Source: an uncultured Acetatifactor sp. | Lineage (GTDB): Bacteria; Bacillota; Clostridia; Lachnospirales; Lachnospiraceae | NCBI GenBank assembly: GCA_910584865.1 | Contig: CAJUCE010000005.1 | Location: 25,991 to 89,990 of the forward strand | Length of the DNA stretch: 64,000 bases | Direction: 5' to 3' | Shown: positions 59,765 through 64,000 of the stretch, in pieces | How the letters are laid out: every line of letters begins with the position of its first letter | Numbering within the stretch: the first letter of the stretch is position 1 | Position numbers and translations under genes: made by a program | Notes under the pieces: model-generated | What the model saw: the letters and a program-made list of their open reading frames with translations, nothing else | Database searches by the model: none | What the model was told of the DNA's origin: nothing

Positions 59765-61739
59765 AATCTCCGCCTCCTTTCCCTGTCATGTCTCTTTCCG
59801 TACATCCCTCTGCCCTGTTTCTGCCCGGCTCAGGATGGGTTCCTCCTGTCGCTCCCGCAGCTTTCAGCCGTTCCTCGGGATATTGGGAGAAGTAGATTTC
59901 CCTGTATACATCACAATTCTGTAAAAGCTCTTCATGGGTTCCGATGCCCGCCATCTCGCCGTCATCCAGTACTACAATTTTGTCCGCATAGCGGATGGAA
60001 GAGGCCCGCTGGGACACAATGAACGTGGTAATCCCTCCCTCAAGATTTCGAAGGGCGGTGCGCAGTTTTGCGTCAGTAGCGTAGTCAAGTGCGGAAGCGC
60101 TGTCGTCCAGAATCAATATCCGGGGCCTGCGCACCAGTGCCCTGGCGATGGTCAGACGCTGCCTCTGGCCGCCGGAGAGATTCTTGCCGTTCTGGGCGAC
60201 GGCGGCATCCAGGCCGTCCTTCTTTCCGGGAGCGCTCTCCTTCCCTTCCACAACCTCCCTGGCCTGGGCGGTGTCGATGGCCTGCCACATCTCCTCCTCC
60301 GTGGCGTCCGGTTTGCCCCACTGGAGATTGCTGCGGATGGTTCCCTTGAACAATACCGCCTTCTGGGGCACCATGCCCACCATCCCCCGAAGCTCGTCCT
60401 CGGGAATCTGACAAATATCCCGGCCCTCCAGACGAAGCGAGCCGCCGGTCACCGGGTAAAAGCCGGGGATCAGGTTCACCAGGGAGGATTTTCCGGAACC
60501 GGTGCCGCCGATGATGCCGACAGTCTCGCCCTTATTTACGGAAAAATGAATGTCATGAAGTGTCTCCGCGCCTGCCCCGGCATAGGTCAGGGACACATGG
60601 TCAAACTGCAGGAAAGGCGCCTCCTGCGCCGGCTCTCCGGCGGCGGCCTCAAAACCGGGCGCTGCTTTCTCGCCCGGCAGACTGCTTCCTTCAGAGCCGG
60701 ACACTGCTTTCTCGCCCGCCCCGGACAGCTGTGCCCCCTCAGCGGAGCCGCCCACCGTCTGTCCTGCTGCAGCCTGATCTGCATTCTGAATTTCAAACAC
60801 ACCCGCCACACGGTCCGCGCAGGCCAGAGCCTTGGTAACCGTAATGATCAGGTTGGCCAGCTTCACCAGCTCCACCAGGATCTGGGACATGTAATTGATA
60901 ATGGCCACCACTTCGCCCTGGGTCAGGTTCCCAACGTTCACCTGGATGGCCCCGATATAAATCAGCATGATAATAGCACCGTTGACAATCACATAGGTGA
61001 CAGGATTCATAACCGCGCTGATTTTCCCCACGAAGATCTGGCTGTCCGCCAGAGCCTTGGTGAACCCCCGGAAACGGCCTACCTCCACCTCTTCCTGGTG
61101 AAACGCCCGGATGACCCTGACGCCTGTCAGGTTCTCCCTGGTAATCCCCAGAACCTTGTCCAGGTTGGCCTGCACCTTCTTATATAAAGGCATGGTCCAC
61201 ACCATGATGCCGAACACCACAATAGCCAACAGCGGGATGGCCACCACGAACACCAGCGCGCTTTTTACGTCGATGGTAAATGCCATGATCATGGCTCCGA
61301 ATACAATGATGGGAGAACGCAGGAACAGGCGCAGCACCAGGTTCACACCGGACTGGATCTGGTTCACGTCGCTGGTCATACGGGTGATCATTGTGGATGT
61401 ACCTGCCTTGTCGATATTAGTGAAATTCAGCTCCTGGATATGGTCAAACAGGGCCTGCCGCAGCTTCGCGGAAAACCCCACCGCTGCCTTGGCTGCAAAA
61501 AACTGGGCCGTGATGGAGGAAACCAGCCCCACTGCCGCTAATATCAGCAGACATAACCCCATCCTCCAGATATGGCCCGTGTCCGGCCCCCCGGCGCCGT
61601 TCGCATTGATACCCCGGTCAATGATGCTTGCCATCACAAGAGGAACCATCAGCTCAAAAAAGGCTTCCAGCAACTTAAAAAGCGGCGCCAGAATAGATTC
61701 CTTCCTGTAATCGCCAAGATACTTCATCAGTTTCTTCAT
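59751..61739 (-). CDS. ABC exporter half-transporter with degenerate ATPase site (subunit 1)
   Basis: The 662-aa protein has six spans (about 15-300) and an ATPase domain: Walker A GGTGSGKSSLVN, signature LSGGQRQRL, Walker B ILILDDSASALD with Asp in place of the catalytic Glu, and SQRAS with Gln in place of the H-loop His. These changes mark the non-hydrolysing site of heterodimeric exporters. A low-complexity Gly/Ala/Glu insert of about 60 residues separates the membrane and ATPase domains (about 330-390). The start at 61739 has GGAGGG nine bases upstream. An open frame runs 44 codons further. Confidence 0.92.
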   Translation of the reverse strand: MKKLMKYLGDYRKESILAPLFKLLEAFFELMVPLVMASIIDRGINANGAGGPDTGHIWRMGLCLLILAAVGLVSSITAQFFAAKAAVGFSAKLRQALFDHIQELNFTNIDKAGTSTMITRMTSDVNQIQSGVNLVLRLFLRSPIIVFGAMIMAFTIDVKSALVFVVAIPLLAIVVFGIMVWTMPLYKKVQANLDKVLGITRENLTGVRVIRAFHQEEVEVGRFRGFTKALADSQIFVGKISAVMNPVTYVIVNGAIIMLIYIGAIQVNVGNLTQGEVVAIINYMSQILVELVKLANLIITVTKALACADRVAGVFEIQNADQAAAGQTVGGSAEGAQLSGAGEKAVSGSEGSSLPGEKAAPGFEAAAGEPAQEAPFLQFDHVSLTYAGAGAETLHDIHFSVNKGETVGIIGGTGSGKSSLVNLIPGFYPVTGGSLRLEGRDICQIPEDELRGMVGMVPQKAVLFKGTIRSNLQWGKPDATEEEMWQAIDTAQAREVVEGKESAPGKKDGLDAAVAQNGKNLSGGQRQRLTIARALVRRPRILILDDSASALDYATDAKLRTALRNLEGGITTFIVSQRASSIRYADKIVVLDDGEMAGIGTHEELLQNCDVYREIYFSQYPEERLKAAGATGGTHPEPGRNRAEGCTERDMTGKGGGDYGFR

Positions 61740-61830
61740 GTACATACCCTCCTGCCCGTTTTCAGGCTTTTTATAGGCAGAGAGGAGACATCCCCCGTCC
61801 GGGCGCTGTCCCTTCCTGCTGCCTGGAAAT

Positions 61831-61859
61831 ATTTTAGCATGGAGAGGTAGGGCTGTAAA
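61831..61859 (-). promoter_or_regulatory. Predicted promoter of the ABC exporter operon
   Basis: TTTACA, 17 bases, TAAAAT with a TGC extended -10 on the minus strand. No gene or other clear element was seen from here to 62016. Confidence 0.6.
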
Positions 61860-62016
61860 GGGCATGTACAAAAAATCGCAGAGATTTAATTGCTATTGTC
61901 AAAGCAGCCGAAACAATTGACCGGGATTGTTCGCACAGAAAATACATGAAAATACTCCGCGGAGCCGCGCCAGATGTCTCTGACGATATCCGGCACGGGC
62001 ATAAACCTAAAAGGCA

Positions 62017-63420
62017 TTACAACAGATGCCGGATAGGCCGGATCAGAACACGCAGTATCCCGTAAAATATTTCTTTCTCCCGGTCAAACGGGATGTTCCT
62101 GTAGAGGCTCCCTTCCGTCTCCTGTCCACCGGGCAGCACCTTCTTGCTTTTTTCCATATACAATGATTCCATTTTCCGGATATGGCTGTTCAGCTCCGGG
62201 CTGTCGATCACCAACATCAGCTCCGTGTCCAGATAAGTGCTGCGGATGTCCAGGTTGTAGGAGCCCACGACAGACAGATTATCATCAATGAGCACCGTTT
62301 TGGTATGTACCGCGTGTTCGTTCATCAGCTCGAAAACCTGCACACCGGTGTCCAGGATCCTGTCTTTCTGGTTCAGGTAATCCGTACAGCCCCAGGGATT
62401 GGATCCCCTCTCCACCGCATTGAGGATGATCTGAACCTGTGCCCTGTCCGCAGTGTCCTTTAATACGTCATACATGTAGTCATCGCAGATCGCATAAGGC
62501 GTCTGAATGAGAATATCGTTCCCCTCCCCCATCAGGTATGCAATGGCCTGCAGCATCAGGGGGCTCCTCTTTTGGGCAGGAGTTCCATTGGTGAGCAGCG
62601 TGATCTTGTCCGCAGGGTAAACCGCCTCCTGCCAGCCGTCGTAAGTTTCCATGTCCCCGTATTTTTCCTTCAGGGCCGCATAGCGGGACTCCAGAATTTC
62701 GTACTGATCCGTGTAAAAATCCTCCCCATGAGTGATCTTTTTCCCCTTCACGCAGTCCTCTTCCCAGATTTCCTGAAAATAATCTTCCAGGGCGGCCAGG
62801 GATTCCCCCTTTTCGCCCGAAACGCTGCGGACCAGGATGTCCCGGTCAATGTTGATCCCCTGTTTTTTGTCCCCCAGAAAAATGTCATTGGTATTCCTGC
62901 CGCCCAACAGGTACATCTCCCCGTCTATGATAAGGTATTTGTCATGCATCCGGTAATTCAGCCGGAAAATGTTCTCCAGACTCACAGGATTGTAGATCCG
63001 GACTTCCACGTTCCCATGGGAGACAAGCGCCTGAAACAGTTCGCTTCCGTCCAGGTAGAACAGCTGATAGATGCCGTCGATGAGAATCCGGACTTGCACG
63101 CCCCGCTGTGCCGCATGATACAGCGCCGCGATCACATCCGTCCCGCTGTCGTCCGGCCGCAGGTCAAAGGTGGACAGAACCACCGAACGCTCCGCGCTGG
63201 CGATCATCCGAAGCCGCCAGAGAAGAGCCTCTTCGTTGTCGTCAATGCACAGGATGCTCTCCCCGCCAGAACCTTCCGCCTCGAACTCCATGCGGGCGAT
63301 TTCTTCCGCGTAATCCGGATCCGGCCCCTTCCGGAAAAGGGGTTCCAGGATATTCACAGCCACGACAAACAGCAGTACAATCAGCAGAGTCCGTAATATT
63401 TTCAGCAACTTTTTTGTCAT
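62017..63420 (-). CDS. Phospholipase D-family protein (cardiolipin synthase-like)
   Basis: The 467-aa protein has one N-terminal span (about 9-27) and two HKD motifs: MHDKYLIIDGEMYLLGGRN (about residue 157) and HTKTVLIDDNLSVVGSYNLD (about residue 370). These form the shared active site of PLD enzymes. Cardiolipin synthases have the same layout but usually two N-terminal spans. Here a single span places the catalytic part outside the membrane. Hydrolysis or transfer on phospholipids is likely, and the exact reaction is open. GGAAGG precedes the ATG. Confidence 0.85.
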   Translation of the reverse strand: MTKKLLKILRTLLIVLLFVVAVNILEPLFRKGPDPDYAEEIARMEFEAEGSGGESILCIDDNEEALLWRLRMIASAERSVVLSTFDLRPDDSGTDVIAALYHAAQRGVQVRILIDGIYQLFYLDGSELFQALVSHGNVEVRIYNPVSLENIFRLNYRMHDKYLIIDGEMYLLGGRNTNDIFLGDKKQGINIDRDILVRSVSGEKGESLAALEDYFQEIWEEDCVKGKKITHGEDFYTDQYEILESRYAALKEKYGDMETYDGWQEAVYPADKITLLTNGTPAQKRSPLMLQAIAYLMGEGNDILIQTPYAICDDYMYDVLKDTADRAQVQIILNAVERGSNPWGCTDYLNQKDRILDTGVQVFELMNEHAVHTKTVLIDDNLSVVGSYNLDIRSTYLDTELMLVIDSPELNSHIRKMESLYMEKSKKVLPGGQETEGSLYRNIPFDREKEIFYGILRVLIRPIRHLL

Positions 63421-63556
63421 GATTTCATACCTTCCGGGAAATTCGGGGGCATTTCCGCCCCCTTCTTTCCTTCCTCTCTCATATTCCCCATTCTATCACG
63501 GCAAAGGGAAGAAGGCAAGCTCCGGAACGCCCACCCGAAAGTCCCCATGGGCCTCA

Positions 63557-64000
63557 TCATTTTTTCAAAAAATACTGCATAGTCTCCCACGGCAGAAAGG
63601 GACAGAGCCCACTGATATCGCCCCCGCGCTCCAACCTTTTTTCCGCTGCCCGTTTCAGCGTCTCCTGGCTCAAAAAGGGTGCCAAAGATATGATCCCCTT
63701 CATATCTTCTTCCGGGTTTGCTTTCATGGCCAGACGGTTCAGCTTCTCCTGACCCAGGAACGGCGCAAGGCCTGTTATTTTTATCAGACTTTCCCGAAAT
63801 CCTCCGGCATCTCCGTCTCCTCCCAATACTTTTTCCGTCACCAAATCCAGCGTCTCATGGCTCAAAAAGGGCGCAAGCGACACGATCCCCTTCATGTCTT
63901 CTTCCGGATCCGCGTTCATTGCCAGACGGTTCAGCTTCTCCTGATCCAGGAACGGCGCAAGGCCTGTTATTTTTATCAGACTTTCCCGAAATCCTCCGGC
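63557..64000 (-). CDS. C-terminal part of a protein with 64-residue tandem repeats (partial)
   Basis: The frame is open at the right edge and ends at 63557, giving 147 visible residues. It repeats a 64-aa unit: GFRESLIKITGLAPFL, then QEKLNRLAM, PEEDMKGI, LAPFLSQETL, about two and a third copies. The DNA unit of 192 bases is nearly identical between copies. Each unit holds two related helical half-repeats built on LAPFL. This looks like an alpha-solenoid. The family was not recognised, and the N-terminal part lies outside the window. Confidence 0.7.
   Translation of the reverse strand, partial: AGGFRESLIKITGLAPFLDQEKLNRLAMNADPEEDMKGIVSLAPFLSHETLDLVTEKVLGGDGDAGGFRESLIKITGLAPFLGQEKLNRLAMKANPEEDMKGIISLAPFLSQETLKRAAEKRLERGGDISGLCPFLPWETMQYFLKK

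Overview
The window is about 64 kb of chromosomal DNA from a low-to-mid G+C Gram-positive anaerobe, most likely a gut member of the Lachnospiraceae (Clostridia). This rests on the gene set and order: a complete thlA-crt-hbd-bcd-etfB-etfA butyrate operon, a two-subunit iron-sulfur L-serine dehydratase, a Bce-type two-component/ABC module, a CIRCE-controlled htpG, and tRNA genes without an encoded CCA. No species call can be made from sequence reading alone. Most genes are on the minus strand.

Layout. 1-5.4 kb: end of a small gene, pyrE, RNase P RNA (rnpB), sdaAB-sdaAA, a D,D-carboxypeptidase and a YkgJ-type cysteine-cluster protein. 5.5-12 kb: the butyrate (crotonyl-CoA) operon, whose longer spacers hold stable hairpins. 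12-21 kb: a soluble PAS-rich hybrid histidine kinase, then a BceRS-BceAB-like cluster with a hidden 40-aa membrane peptide and a lipoprotein at its 3' end. 21-27 kb: small lipoprotein, coiled-coil protein, tRNA-Thr, gpmI, a decayed ABC-2 exporter, a cation diffusion facilitator and a YgjP-like metallopeptidase. 27.5-38.2 kb: an unusual six-gene operon. It has two lipoproteins that join a propeller-like domain to a solute-binding domain, two CUT1 sugar-type permeases, a long coiled-coil HlyD/MacA-like adaptor and a MacB-ectodomain-like membrane protein, with no ATPase gene. 38.3-46.7 kb: a PHP hydrolase, a MacB-type ABC transporter with a very large coiled-coil FtsX permease, and a double GT-C glycosyltransferase. 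46.7-54.8 kb: htpG with acidic insertions, a PrsA-like foldase, ilvE, dfrA, a beta-CASP metallo-beta-lactamase RNase-like protein and an acyltransferase. 54.9-64 kb: tRNA-Gly with an integrase remnant, two tandem uncharacterised coiled-coil paralogs, a heterodimeric ABC exporter, a phospholipase D-type protein and the 3' part of a repeat protein.

The candidates for something undescribed are the 27.5-38.2 kb envelope system, a leader element shared by etfA and the beta-CASP gene (20 identical bases plus a conserved ribosome-binding-site block), a three-way-junction palindrome between the two halves of the envelope operon, and the tandem coiled-coil paralogs. Functions come from motif and architecture recognition. 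No database search was run.
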